From the NCBI GenBank assembly GCA_039707655.1, contig CM077670.1, forward strand, positions 150,702,001 through 150,766,000: 64,000 nucleotides of DNA, given 5' to 3'. The position numbers and the translations under genes are program-made. This document shows positions 21,271 through 32,819 of this stretch, one piece after another. The stretch comes from Elymus sibiricus (taxonomy: Eukaryota > Streptophyta > Magnoliopsida > Poales > Poaceae). The notes under the pieces were generated by a model. The model worked only from the letters and a program-made list of their open reading frames with translations. It had not been told where the DNA came from and did no database searches. Positions within the stretch are counted from its first letter, which is position 1. Every line of letters starts with the position of its first letter.

Positions 21271-23046
21271 TGTTGGAAATATGTCCTAGAGGAAATAATA
21301 TTGTATTATTATATTTCCATATTTATAATTAAGAGTTTATATTATATGCTATAACTGCTATGATCCTGGAATATGCGATTCAGTGGAAAACTCATATGCA
21401 CGTGTGGAGTGATAAACGGTAAAACCTGATTCCTAGTCTCGCCTCTAAGACTAGCTCAAGTGTTGTTTGTGATCATGTTTTCCGGATCTTAGGATATCGT
21501 TAAGTGTAACGATAATCCTAAAACAACTTTGAGAATATGACGTTGGAAGAACGATCATATTGAATTGACCTAAACTTGTTTGTTATACTTTGAGATAAAA
21601 TCGTCACAAGTTAATCGTTATAACACAGAGAGTTAATGTATGCTTTAGTTCCTTAGAGCATGAGAGTATCGTAGTCACTTCTTACCGTACGATGGACTTT
21701 GGGGTTGCTCAAACGTCATCTGTAACACGGTGATCATAACGACAACTTACAGGTTCATCGAAAAGTTTGACAAGGGGCTAGATAGCTCAAGAGTGGGATT
21801 TGCTCCTTCGATGATGAAGAGATATTCTTAAGGGCCCTCTCAGTGTGACGGCATTCATCTTCGTCTGACCAGACACAGGTGACTAGGTCAGGGATGCTGG
21901 AACATGTCAATGAGAAAGAAGAACAAAACCGGTAACGAGGAGACCGGTATAGTGAGCATGAGAATGACTCAAGAGGATACCGATATATCTCACCTCGGGT
22001 TTTGCAAAGTATCGCGAAGCAAAGGGAATAGCACATGATAACCAAAGGTTCACTCGAATGTCATTCGTGTATTCATAGGGACCAATATGGATGTCCACGG
22101 TTCCGCTATCGGTCATTGAAAGAAAGGGGTTTTGTTCATGTCTATGTTTTACCGAACCTACAGGGTCACAAGCTTAAGGGAATCATGATCTGTTGAGTGT
22201 TAGTGGAGTAAGAGTTATGAGAAAATGTTCATAAAATAGTTTCATTAATATTAGAAATAGTTTCGAGAGAAACTTCTCGAAACCGAAAACGTTTCAAAGT
22301 CACCGGAAGAGTTTCGGGGTTTACTGGGTAATACCGGGAATTGATATATAGGTAGAAATTGTTTTCAAGGACTTACATATAAATTATAAAGGGCTCTAAT
22401 ATGATTAGGAGGCCCCTGGAATTTATTCATAGTCAATGGGCTAAAGGAAATAAGAAAATGCCTATTAGGGGAGAGCTAATGGGCCCTAAGGCCCATTAGT
22501 GGAGGCGTCCAAGGGGGTGGCGAATTGGGGAGGTGGAGTTGGACTCCACCATCCCCTAGGCCGGCGCAAGGGGAGGGAAACCCCTCCCTCTCCCTTCAAC
22601 CTATATATACTAGAGGATTTTGGCCTTTGTAGACACAAGTTTTGGAGCCTCTAGTTCTCTAGTTCTAGTTGATCCAATTAGAGCTAGATCTAGTTCTCTC
22701 TAATCCTCATAATTAGAGGCCATGTGTGGCTCTAATCTTCTCCCTCTAATTCTCCGGTGGCGATTCGTTCTGGACGGCGAAGCGCTGCCGGATCGTGAAG
22801 CATGTACGTTTGCAAACTGTAGAGAGGCCATGCTTTCAGTCTTTTGTTCGAGGGATCGTCGTGGACGGTTCGAGGGATCGTCGTGGACGATTCGAGGGAC
22901 TTCAAGAACGATCTTCATCAACTCTTCTTCCGCTGCAACTCGGAGTTGGTAACAATTTGATCTAAACCCCTTTATGCATCTTCATAGTGATCCTGGACCA
23001 TGTTCGTAGGACGATTTTTTTTTGTTTTCTACTACGTTTCCTAACA
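21271..23046 (+). mobile_element. 3' LTR of a BARE/Angela-like copia element
   Basis: It starts TGTTGGAAATATGTCCTAGA after a polypurine tract and ends CCTAACA at 23046 (1776 bp). A TATA-like TATATATAC lies near 22605. A tandem duplication of a TTCGAGGGATCGTCGTGGAC word lies at about 22848-22890. The start differs from the Angela LTRs at 52981 and 60029 (GTCCTAGAGG instead of GCCCTAGAGG), so it is a different subfamily. The LTR inserted in the CCHC-type ORF that continues at 23047. Confidence 0.85.
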
Positions 23047-24060
23047 AGAATGTCCTTCATCTCATCAACCCTCACCTTGATCATCACAGTTGCATCAGTA
23101 GTTTGAATTCTGCCCCAAAGTAGCAATGTGCCGGAGCTACTGACTGCATTGGACAACTCATGCATGCACCTTAGATCAATAGGAGAGCCAAAGATCATGA
23201 TCCAACATTCCATACTAAGATTAAAGCTTTTCTAGTTCATTCCTACATTATGTCGCTCAAAAATAATGTGGATGTCATCATAGGCATGAGGGCTTCTATC
23301 AACCAAAAAAACCGTATCAGCCACACTATTCAGGCGGACAAAAGCCTGGCCAAAAGGGTAGCGCGAGATTTTTGAAAAGCCGAGGCCCTTGACTCGAGTA
23401 AGGTACTCTCCAACAATCTCACGTACATTGGGGAAGGCCAACTCACCTTGCAGCATGAGCACAAGCGTGACGATGGCTAGGTCTTCAATTGTCGGACGAA
23501 GATCGTCATGAATGACACGAGCTCGTGCAGGTCTGCCTTCAACTTCAATCGCATGGCATGAACGAGGAAGAAAAGGAGTTGGGTTGAACGGAAAGGTGGC
23601 CATTGCCACCGGCAACGAACCCTGGATTGTGGCTACAATGGTGATCTCTGTCTGGCAGAGCAAATGAGAGAGGGGATGACGAGAATGCGGAGCGGCAGGT
23701 GAGTGCGTGGTAAACTCAGTCATTCTGACGATCGAGCCTGAAGAGGAAAACTTCCAATCTGTCAAGAGGCATAGGCAATGCCTAGTGGGGCAGGCGGATC
23801 AATTTGGTCACAGATACTGCGACTGCCCAAAAGAGCAGGATTAGGAGCGAGATTTGCAGTGCCGGAAGAGGAAGCTGGAGCATTAATTGCGTTTTTAAAT
23901 AGACAGTTGCTCTAAATGTGACCCAAGTGCTTACAAACCTTGCAACGAATCTTGTTGGTGCAGCTGGGCCGAGAGTGTCCATCCATAGGTAGCGAACACA
24001 GAAAAAATGTTGGGCTTGGACGGCCCCTTCAATTCTGTGCCGAAACATGTTTGGCCCATT
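23047..24060 (-). pseudogene. CCHC zinc-knuckle transposon ORF, interrupted
   Basis: On the minus strand a zinc-knuckle pattern CKVCKHLGH-x-x-x-NC is readable near 23950-23900 but contains a stop between the His and the last Cys. Further on, 23765-23232 gives an open 177-codon stretch including AIEVEGRPARARVIHDDLRP and GFSKISRYPFGQAFVRLN. After a stop, 23213-23047 gives CWIMIFGSPIDLRCMHELSNA and ends at the copia LTR. Arrangement and motifs match a large class of Triticeae CCHC/DUF4283-like transposon proteins with a split RNA-binding-like fold. It is degenerate (stops, frame shifts) and severed by the LTR. Up to about 24600 I see further AT-rich sequence without a coding signal. Confidence 0.5.
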
Positions 24061-25002
24061 CCGATTTTTTTGAAAACCCGATGATCCCGCTCTCCCTAGG
24101 GCGATATTGTTGGGGGGAAGTTAAGACAGCCGAAACTGAATTATGAGCATTAACCATGTGATTAGAACTGGATCTAGACAAGAATCTATCATGATTTTCC
24201 GAACGCATTGGGACCGCCCTCGGAATTTGAATTGAAAGCAAAGAAACAAGGTTCTTGGACGACATCAGCATGGGCTCTTCGATTTCTAGATATTGAAACA
24301 ATTGTCCAATTTTGATCGGTCGACTTTTGATAACTAAGAAAATCTCTGCGCAAGTCTGGATCACTAGTTCCCCATAATAAGAAATCTAGGCTGAATAAAT
24401 ACTATAAAACAGAAAGAAAAGAAAAACGAAGCAAATAGCAAAAGGACCTAGCAAAACTGAGTGGGACAGGAGGAAACGATCAGTATTGAATAGGAGGCTA
24501 TATTTATTTTGCGAATAAATTGTCCACAGGCAGACGCAGACAAAATTAAAATAACAAGATTGACATGTGCAAAACGCAACGCCATCATCAGCATCCAATC
24601 CAACAAACTTACTTGATGATATTTGAACTCTTGTCTTGTTGTTCTAGTACAAAATTAGTACTACGACGATAGTACAGCAAGGAAGAAGAAACCGACTCTC
24701 AAGGGACCTCCCATTCTCAACCAGGCTGCAATATGATGGCATCGCTCGTACAGACTATGTTGCCTACTCCGTATTATACACACCGTCCATCTTGCATCAG
24801 GAGCATTCGCCAACCATTCATTGGCCTGTGGAAACACAAGACAATGTCGAATATGTGAGGATTGACCTCCTGCAAGAAACTACTCCGTAGCAGGCAGGGA
24901 ACACAACAGGTTATGACAACAATACCTCGCTGCGCTACCCCTCTGCCTTCGCCTTCTTATGGACATTGCTGTGCGCCATAGAGCTTGTGCCCAGACTGCA
25001 CC

Positions 25003-28000
25003 TCAAATATCAGCGACTGGCATCTTCCAGTAATTCCAGCTGCTGTAGTCCTCCTGGAGTCACCACCATCAGGTCAAGGTACAAAACACACTGATGAAAT
25101 TCAAGTCAAGAATCAGAAAACACGACAGACAGACCTGCTCCGGTGGTGACGATAGAGGAGGGAACACCCGATTCACAAGAGCATGCAGGGACATGTATGA
25201 TTTGGTATTCACCCGCCGATTCACCGCAACTTCACCCTGCACCAAACCACAAATATAAACAAACAAATGCCTTCACTTACTGGACTTCATTCACACTATA
25301 TATGCAAATGCACATGCTTTTCTTCCCACAAAAAAATAAAATAAAAAAATGCACATGCTTTTCATATCTTCTTACCTTGGGATTTATTATGAAGATCTTG
25401 CCCATGGGAATCCCAACCTTGAGGTAACTAAGCTCATCAGTATCTCTATTCCCAAATCCCGCATAGAAAGGATGCGAGTCAGAAGGAAATAGTGCTTTGA
25501 TATCCTGTATGTATGCAACACTTTATTACTACATACTTGTCTTTTCTTCTCGATTTTTATGTGTGTCTTAGGGACTAGTCAGTTACTCACCGCTAGGCAT
25601 GAGATCTTGAATTCATGAGGAGCTCTTCTGATAACTGCAAAACAATGTCAAACAACGGTGGTTTCAATACTCATTCACTTGGCACAGATCAAACTAAATT
25701 CAGCAGCCTCTAGATTCTTCAGCACTGTCCTCATCAATTCAGAAACTCAAACTTGGCACTAAAGAAAAAACTGTGCTATACTAGTAGTTTTTTAAAGTCT
25801 GTCCCTAATATAAAAGCTAATATAAAAGGCTAGTGCTCACCTTCTCTGTACAAAGATGGAAAGAGACCATCAGGAGATATCACGACAGGGCCATCAGGAA
25901 GTGCTTTTCCGTCCTGAAATCCGTATTGACATGTGGGTAGAATGAGATAGATCAACACTTGGCACTCTTTATTAGATAATTGGGTATTCAACATATAAAG
26001 TATATCACCACTTGTGTATACTTTAGGGCACAAACAGATGAACAAAGGGTGGGAGAAATTTTTAATACCTGCTTTAGGTTGAAAAGAAACTGCCTTGTTA
26101 GGTGGGCCTGTGAAATAGAGCGTGCACTTAGAAAAAGCAGGTGGTATCCATTTTCCTGTGGAAGGCCATAAGAACAAGCACAATTAAAAACATTTTAGGG
26201 CCAGCTTGCTGCAAAAATTCACACAGAAAAACAAACATATGCAATTCTTCAGGCATTTGGAGAATCTTCTGTAGTTGGAGAAAATATGATATATAATGGA
26301 TCAATTGCGACTGTCTTGAGCTATATCTGGGAATGAAATTTAATACTTCTGTCTTGCTGCATACCTTTATTGCAGAAAATAAATGAGCAACTCCATTTTG
26401 AGACCAATCAACACCAACCATTGGCATGAACTGACCTAGAACATCAGACCCGCATTTATAGTTACAGTTATAAATATTTGAATGTATGGAATAAGAACAA
26501 AATGCCCCTGTTTTGTAGTGAACAAAATACATATTTGAATGTTTGGAATAAGAAAAAAACGTTCATGTTCTTCCCTCCCTCTTGTAAGCAGATAGGATAA
26601 GTTCCATCAACCAAAAAACAGGACGTTATTTTTCCAAACTCTTTTACTTATATAGTACCACTTTTCATTTAACACAAAATGTCATTTTAAAACTGAAAAG
26701 GTAATTAGAAGTTAATCAAATCAAATGGAGTATTTATAAATCATTATATTCCTGGCATTCAGGAGACGGATTCAAAAAAAATCCCAACTGGATTTGCCCA
26801 ACTCACTTGGTGATAGTTCCATCAACATCTGATATGACAATGTGTGCATTCCATTCCCATAAATATATGTGAGCATCTACCTGTTGAAAAGGCGGGGAGG
26901 ATGAGAAACTGCATGGGCAAATCAAGTGTGATGATGAAAGAATGGCAACTAACCTGCTGTGTCCCAAGCATAGCAGTGGAGAAGGTAAATGTCACAATGT
27001 TCCTGCCCTCTCTGAGATGAAGAGACGCAAGCTCCTCAGATGTTGGAGTGAGCGATCGCACCTTCCTCTCCATCATCTTTGCACTGGGTTTATTTCTTTC
27101 TCCATCCGACTCTCTAACAGGAATGGACAAAGTACTCGCGGCTGTGCTCTCACAAACTGGCTGGATGCTGTTAATAGTCCTCGTTCTTTTGAAACTAAAT
27201 GGCCAAATTCTCCAGCTGCCACCTTGTGTTGTGCTTGGCTCAACTCGCTCCACCTTTATCATACCTTGGTGTTCAAAGAGCTGTTCCTCTCTAAAAGAAA
27301 CCATCCCCCGTACGACAGGTGCAGCTACATCCCAGGGAAAGTAACAGCCAGATATCCTAACAACTAGCTTGTCGTTTCTTATCAATGACTGCTCCATGGC
27401 ACGGAACTTCTCTAAGGTTATCTTCTCAGCATCAAAGGTTTTGCACGCAGCATCTGCTCCCATGCCTTCAGATAACAAGTGCCTGCATAGGGATAATTCT
27501 ACAAAAATGACACAGCTAGCGATTATTACACTGACACATACAATTGCAGGCAACTAACAAAAGTAAAAAAATGAAATTGGATCCAATCCCCTGAAATTGA
27601 TGAATATGAGTATATCTACAAAATTCACTGCACATGCCGCAGAACAGAATTATTACTAAGATTTAAGAGATAAGCATCACATTTAATCTGCAGAACAAAA
27701 TAAATATCATTAAAGCCTACTATAGCGCACAGACGTATTAGCTCATATAGTAAAACAAACTCACCCACAAAAGGGTTGAACGAATCGTCTTTCAGGTCAT
27801 CAGAGTGCTTGTTATCAGGCACTGGACTGTTGATGAGCTCACACGGGCCACTATTTTCTTTTGACTCACTAGTGCCTTCTAGTTCCTGCTCTGAAAAGCC
27901 AGAGTTCTTACTCTCGACTTGATCAACCCCACTATTCTCACCACTGTACAGTGAGCGACTTCCTTGAAAACTATCAGATCTTTCAAGATCGTGTATGTGA

Positions 28001-31000
28001 GAACAGAGATTTGGTGCAGATTTGGCCTCCAGATTATTATCACATAGATGCAATTCACTTCCAGGAATAGGAACAAGGATAATCTCAGGCCTTGACAAAT
28101 CAGAATGTTTTTTTGATTCATTTTCGAGATCAGTGTCACTCCCTCTCTCTTCATCTGCATCACCATCAGCTTCATCATGTACTCCTTCACATGCTTCTTT
28201 ATTAGCTACTATACCATCCAGGGTCTTTCTATCAGCAAAACTTGTAGTGTCACTAAATTGAAACTGAATTTCATCTACAAACTCACAGGATGGCACGATT
28301 GTTTCTGCTTTATCCCTTGGGGCACTATTTTCTTTTGACTGACTATTGCCTTCTAGTTCCTGCTCTGAAAAGCCAGAGTTCTTACTCTTGATTGGATCAA
28401 CCTCACTATTCTCACCATTGTACAGTAAGCGACTTACTTGAAAACTATCAGATCTTTCAAGATCGTGTATGTGAGAACGGATATTTGGTGCAGATTTGGC
28501 CTCCAGATTATTATCACATAGATGCAACCCACTTCCAGGAATAGGAACAAGGATAATCTCAGGCCTTGAAAAATCAGGATTGTTTTCTGATTTATTTTCG
28601 AGATCAATGTCATTTACTCCCTCTTCATCTGCATTACCATCAGCTGCATTATGCACTCCTTCAATTGCTGCTTTATTAGCTACTATACCATCCATAGTCT
28701 TTCTCTCAGAAAAACTTGTAGTGTCACTAAATTGAAACTGAATTTCATCTACAAACTCACAGGGCGGCACAATTGCTTCTGCTTTATCCCTTGGGTCCTC
28801 AGGCACAGGCACTAATTCAACTCCACTTGCGGAACTAGGTCTGTTCTCATTATCTTCCAAGTTGGCGTTTTTTGCTTCGACTGTGCTCAAATTGGAAAAA
28901 TCAGAAATAATTGGTGAAAATTCATCTTCTAATTTATTACGGCAAGCAGCTGTTTTTTCTACAAGCTGCGATAAAGACATAAGTGCTTCTGCTTCGTCCC
29001 TTGGCTCATCAGGCACAAGCTCAATGTCAACTCCACTTACAGAACCAGATCGGTTCTCATCATATTCTAGCTTGATATTTTCTGTGTCGACTTTGCTCAA
29101 ACTGGAAAAATCAAAAACAATTGATGAAACTTCACCTTCCACTTTATTACGGAAATCAGGTCTCTGGGCAATGCACTCTCCAGGCTCGTCAGGCACAAGC
29201 TCAATGTCAACTCTACTTGCAGAACCAGATCGGTTCTCATCATATTCTAGCTTGATATTTTCTGTGTCGATTTTGCTCAAACTGGAAAAATCAAAAACAA
29301 TTGATGAAACTTCACCTTCCACTTTATTAGGGAAATCAGGTGTTTGGGCAATGCACTCTCCGGGCTCGTCAGGCACAGGCCCAATGTCAACTCCACTTGC
29401 AGAACCAGATCGGTTCTCATCATATTCTAGCTTGATATTTTCTGTGTCGACTTTGCTCAAACTGGAAAAATCAAAAATAATTGATGAAACTTCACCTTCC
29501 ACTTTATTAGGGAAATCAGGTGTTTGGGCAATGCACTCTCCGGTCACACTTTGAATTTTTGGTGTCTGATTGAAAGAAACATCATGTTCCCCATAGCATG
29601 TTTTAGTATTCACCGTGGAATCCTTTGCTACATCGTCAGAATCATTTTCATGCACATAACTCAATATATCTATACCACCAGGAGAAGCATCAGGAAATAT
29701 TAGACCATGCTGACAAGCTAAATCATGAGATGAGCTGGTATTATGATCATTTGCAACAGTGTCCACAGAAATATCCATGTGATCATTGACAAGAGTATTG
29801 ACAGAAATATCCTTATCAGGAAGATTAACTTGGAAGGTTTGAGAACTAGAGTCGTCAAAAACAGAAACTTCTGGAACACCCAAGTTATACAAGTCTTGTT
29901 TATTGCTAGAACCATGATTTGACAGTGGCCTTTCCTTGACATCTTCCTGTTCCAATTTTCCACTGGAGACTCTGGAACACTCTTCAAACTGTAGACCATC
30001 AGCCAATACCTTCAGCATAATGAACTTCATCAGCCAAAATATTGGACACATCATATGAGCTCTCCAGAGTCTCCGAGGTACTGATAATGACCACTTTCTC
30101 TTGGCATGCCTCATGACCACAAGCAATCGATGAACCATCACGCGTTTCACTTGATAAATATGTGGTTGTGCTAAAAGTTGGTGAATTCGCTTCAGTAAAA
30201 TTTTGGTTCAACTTGTCGGAATCAACAGCGACAAACTGTGAAACCACTTCACTTTTACAATCAGTAATGCCTGTTTCAATTGCATGAATTTCAAAAATGC
30301 CATGGGAAAAAACCTCCGTGTGCATTTCCCTTACTGTAACATCTTCAAGATTACCCTGCAACTCACCTTGAGTATCAACACTCATTGATACTTTTACCTG
30401 TATCCAAATCATTTGACAGATATTCTGATCCTGGCCGGTCTATAGTTGACATGATCCCATCAGTCTTATGCGCATAAATGGCAACGATCTCCTCCTTGAC
30501 ACTAGTGGTTTGTATACAGTGCGCCTTTTCATCTCCTGAACTCCTCCTTCCTCCATGTGAGCTACCAACAGTGCTGTCCACATTGTCACAATTAGAGCCC
30601 ATTGCTTTGTCATGATCAAAGCTACAATCTGGCAATACCATTTTTGTGGTTTCCCCTTGATTACCGTTGCCAGCATCTCTCAGATGACTACTGGAAGGTT
30701 CATGATCAGAATTAGGAGCTTCCAAACCACGCGAGAGATTTGTCGACCACTTTGTATCAAGGAGTTCGGCTGCAATCTCCGCACGCTCTAATGAGCACCC
30801 CCTATCCACAGCAGGGGCATTGTCCTTATTTGGTTTCCGTCCAAACATCCGCTCAAGTATGGTGCTCTGTCTTGAGACTGTCCTCGCAGGCATCTTCCCA
30901 TCCCCAGCACTGGCCTCCATGGTTGAGATATCACAAGAAGTGCTCTTGGACTTCCTTAACTGTGCATCCTGCATCAGCACCTCCCGTTCATCCCCCAAAG

Positions 31001-31295
31001 ATGAAGTGGACACAACAAAATCCTCTTCCGCAGTAATTGAGTCTGCATCCCTGAGAAAGTGAGCCTCACCATTGCTATCCAAGTACATGTGAAACCCGGC
31101 TTCGACACCATTCACAGCAATGTTTACCACCTTCTCCCTTGTCTTGAGAACCCCCTGGAACTTGCCAAATCGCACATACCAAGGCGAGCTCTTGAAGCTG
31201 CCATCCTGCTGCTGCACAACAACTATGTCGACCGCACCGCCAAATGGGTGGAATGGGCCGGCGACACTGTACAAGACCTTTCCGACGGCATACAT
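25003..31295 (-). CDS. PAH: Phosphatidate phosphatase (lipin-type PAH), ten coding exons, disrupted
   Basis: Lipins remove phosphate from phosphatidic acid to give diacylglycerol at the ER. Coding exons on the minus strand: 31295-27765, 27498-26954, 26880-26807, 26449-26365, 26155-26069, 25913-25841, 25634-25591, 25504-25376, 25236-25135, 25053-25003 (TGA 25005-25003). All introns are GT-AG except the acceptor before 26449, which is GG. Reading phases agree across all junctions. The N-LIP domain is clear ([27 protein letters not shown]). The C-LIP domain includes the DxDxT catalytic motif SDVDGT (about 26830) and [18 protein letters not shown]. The start ATG at 31295 precedes MYAVGKV; an upstream in-frame extension begins only with GTG. 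One extra base at 30392-30395 (A run) and one at 30009-30010 shift the frame in exon 1. Repaired length would be about 1570 residues, long for the family because of internal duplications. A real gene of uncertain activity. Confidence 0.93.
27846..28793 (-). repeat. 474-bp tandem duplication inside the PAH exon
   Basis: Two units, about 27846-28319 and 28320-28793, match over almost their full length with the same order of words (CTATTTTCTTTTGACT, CTTCTAGTTCCTGCTCTGAA, CTTCCAGGAATAGGAACAAG, CACTAAATTGAAACTGAATT). The period is 474 bp, or 158 codons, so frame is kept. Each unit encodes an acidic segment with [11 protein letters not shown] and [13 protein letters not shown]. Confidence 0.9.
28795..29540 (-). 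repeat. 180-bp tandem repeats inside the PAH exon
   Basis: The word GGGCAATGCACTCTCC recurs at about 29166, 29346 and 29526, an exact 180-bp period (60 codons). Three well-matched units and a fourth, more diverged one (about 28795-28980) encode repeats of the type [15 protein letters not shown] then [12 protein letters not shown] then [13 protein letters not shown]. It lies between the N-LIP and C-LIP domains, where length varies most in the family. Confidence 0.9.
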
Positions 31296-31975
31296 TTTGC
31301 CCACAATCTGGGAGCTTTTGCGCGGCACAGATCATCAGACCATGAAACGCTGGAACCTCTAGCATGGGAATTCCGGGCGACCACGACCATCCATCTCAAA
31401 GAACAATCTTTTCACTCAATTAACAATCAGGAGAAATTATCAAGAATATGCACCTCCTAATCCTTATTGATTTCACCTCAAAACTCCAACCAATTCTTCA
31501 AGAAATCGGGAACTTCCCAATCCCCGAATTCGGGATTGCTCCTATCTACCTTGTGTCCCTGCCGAGAATCCGAACTTTACGCCAATCCAACAAGCTAATG
31601 CCGCGGGATAAAATAAACAAACCACCTGGGCAGGATCGGGAACCGACACCGCCCAAAAATACCTCTGATTTTCGCCCCAGATTCGACGAATAAGACCACC
31701 CTGAAGAGATCAAATCTCCTGGGTAATCTGAACCAGAGAAACAACAAACCAAGCTCACAAATCAGAGCTCGAAAAGAAAGGATCTGTCCACGATCCAAGC
31801 AAGAACCAAGATAACCGAGGAGGCTCGACAGAACTCACACGGATTTGTGCATTAGGGATGGCTGATTAGGGAGGTTCGTTGGAAGGAACTCGAGCGGGCG
31901 TGGGAGAGTATGTCCCAGGATCAAATGATGCCGGAGAAGGGATAATTCCACCCTTCACCGGCATAGAATTGTGTA
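31296..31975 (-). other. PAH 5' leader with a likely leader intron
   Basis: Between the TATA box and the ATG there is about 680 bp with no long frame. A donor-like GTGAGT lies at 31838 on the minus strand, and acceptors CTCCCAG (ending about 31307) and TTCCAG lie just upstream of the ATG. This would place one intron in the 5' untranslated region, as is common for plant PAH genes. The exact sites need transcripts. Confidence 0.5.
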
Positions 31976-31981
31976 TCCTGA

Positions 31982-32006
31982 TGACGTCGCCACTTGCTTA
32001 TTTATA
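31982..32006 (-). promoter_or_regulatory. PAH core promoter: TATA box and TGACGTC element
   Basis: On the minus strand TATAAATA occupies 32006-31999. About 12 bases downstream is GACGTCA (31988-31982), an ACGT-core bZIP-type site. The distance to the predicted leader and start codon is reasonable for a transcription start near 31970. Confidence 0.5.
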
Positions 32007-32253
32007 TTACTTCTTGGATTGGATTGGTCATTTTCTCTTATTTTTACCCTTTGCGTATTGATGTTACGTTTTTTTTTTCCTTAGCAATTTGCACCGTCCT
32101 GCCGTATTTGGCAGCTATTAATGTCGTGCAAAAGGCCAAGGCCAGCTTGTATTGGTTTAACACTGCACATTGAAAATATACTGGTACATGATATATTGAT
32201 TTGGTATTGTAGATATCGATATTTTTCTTAATAATTCAATTCAATCAACTTAA

Positions 32254-32819
32254 AAAGATTGGGTTTTTATCAATGCCACTTGTTGTGTCTCACTACTTAG
32301 TTTTGCCATTAGAAGTTACAAGTGCTCAAAAATGCCACCGTTTAGTTGAGTGAGATGCTTACTCAAAAATGTCATTAGATATCTTGTTTCTTTATATGTT
32401 CGCTCAAAAATGCCATTAGACACCGTTATTGTCAGGTCAAGCCCGTTGACCATGTTATATGACCAAAATACTCCTAGACTCACATGTCATCTCTCTCTAT
32501 CTCACAATGATAAGTGTAGGGCCCACTTGTCACGAGTAAGCAAGCGAATATTTTTAGAGGAAAATAAGAACGCCATTGGGGATCGAGTGGCATCCACACT
32601 TTATCGTAGTAAGACTGAGGGAGAACTGACATGTGGGTCCATGGGTATTTTAGTCATATAACATGGCAAATGGGCTTTGAGCTGACAATAATGTTGTCTA
32701 GTGGCATTTTTGAGCAAGCGCCTAAAGAAGCAATGGTATTTTTGAGCAATTGAAACTCCTAGTGGCAAAACTGAGTAGGGGGCACAGCTAGTGGCATAAA
32801 TGATTAAAACCCAAAGATT
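32254..32819. mobile_element. Long-TIR MITE, Mutator-like
   Basis: Ends GGGTTTTTATCAATGCCACT (32261) and, on the other strand, GGGTTTTAATCATTTATGCC (from 32812) open long diverged inverted repeats. Both contain GTTTTGCCA then TAG and repeated GCTCAAAAATGCCA words. AAAGATT is duplicated at 32254-32260 and 32813-32819; a full 9-bp TSD is not conserved. The element is 552 bp without coding capacity. It lies about 250 bp upstream of the PAH promoter. Confidence 0.75.

Noticed and set aside
24850..24940. A possible intron in the PAH 3' untranslated region
   Set aside because: GT and AG-like sites exist, but without transcripts the spacing alone is not convincing.
26942..27367. Plus-strand ORFs of about 100-140 codons
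   Set aside because: They are antisense to PAH exon 27498-26954, which has matching splice sites and lipin motifs.
28862..29554. A 230-codon plus-strand ORF with repeats
   Set aside because: It is the antisense of the 180-bp PAH repeats; the minus frame is continuous with the lipin domains.
31296..31328. An eleven-residue extension of PAH (PRKSSQIVGK)
   Set aside because: It begins with GTG, not ATG, and lies across the likely leader-intron acceptor; the ATG at 31295 fits the family start.
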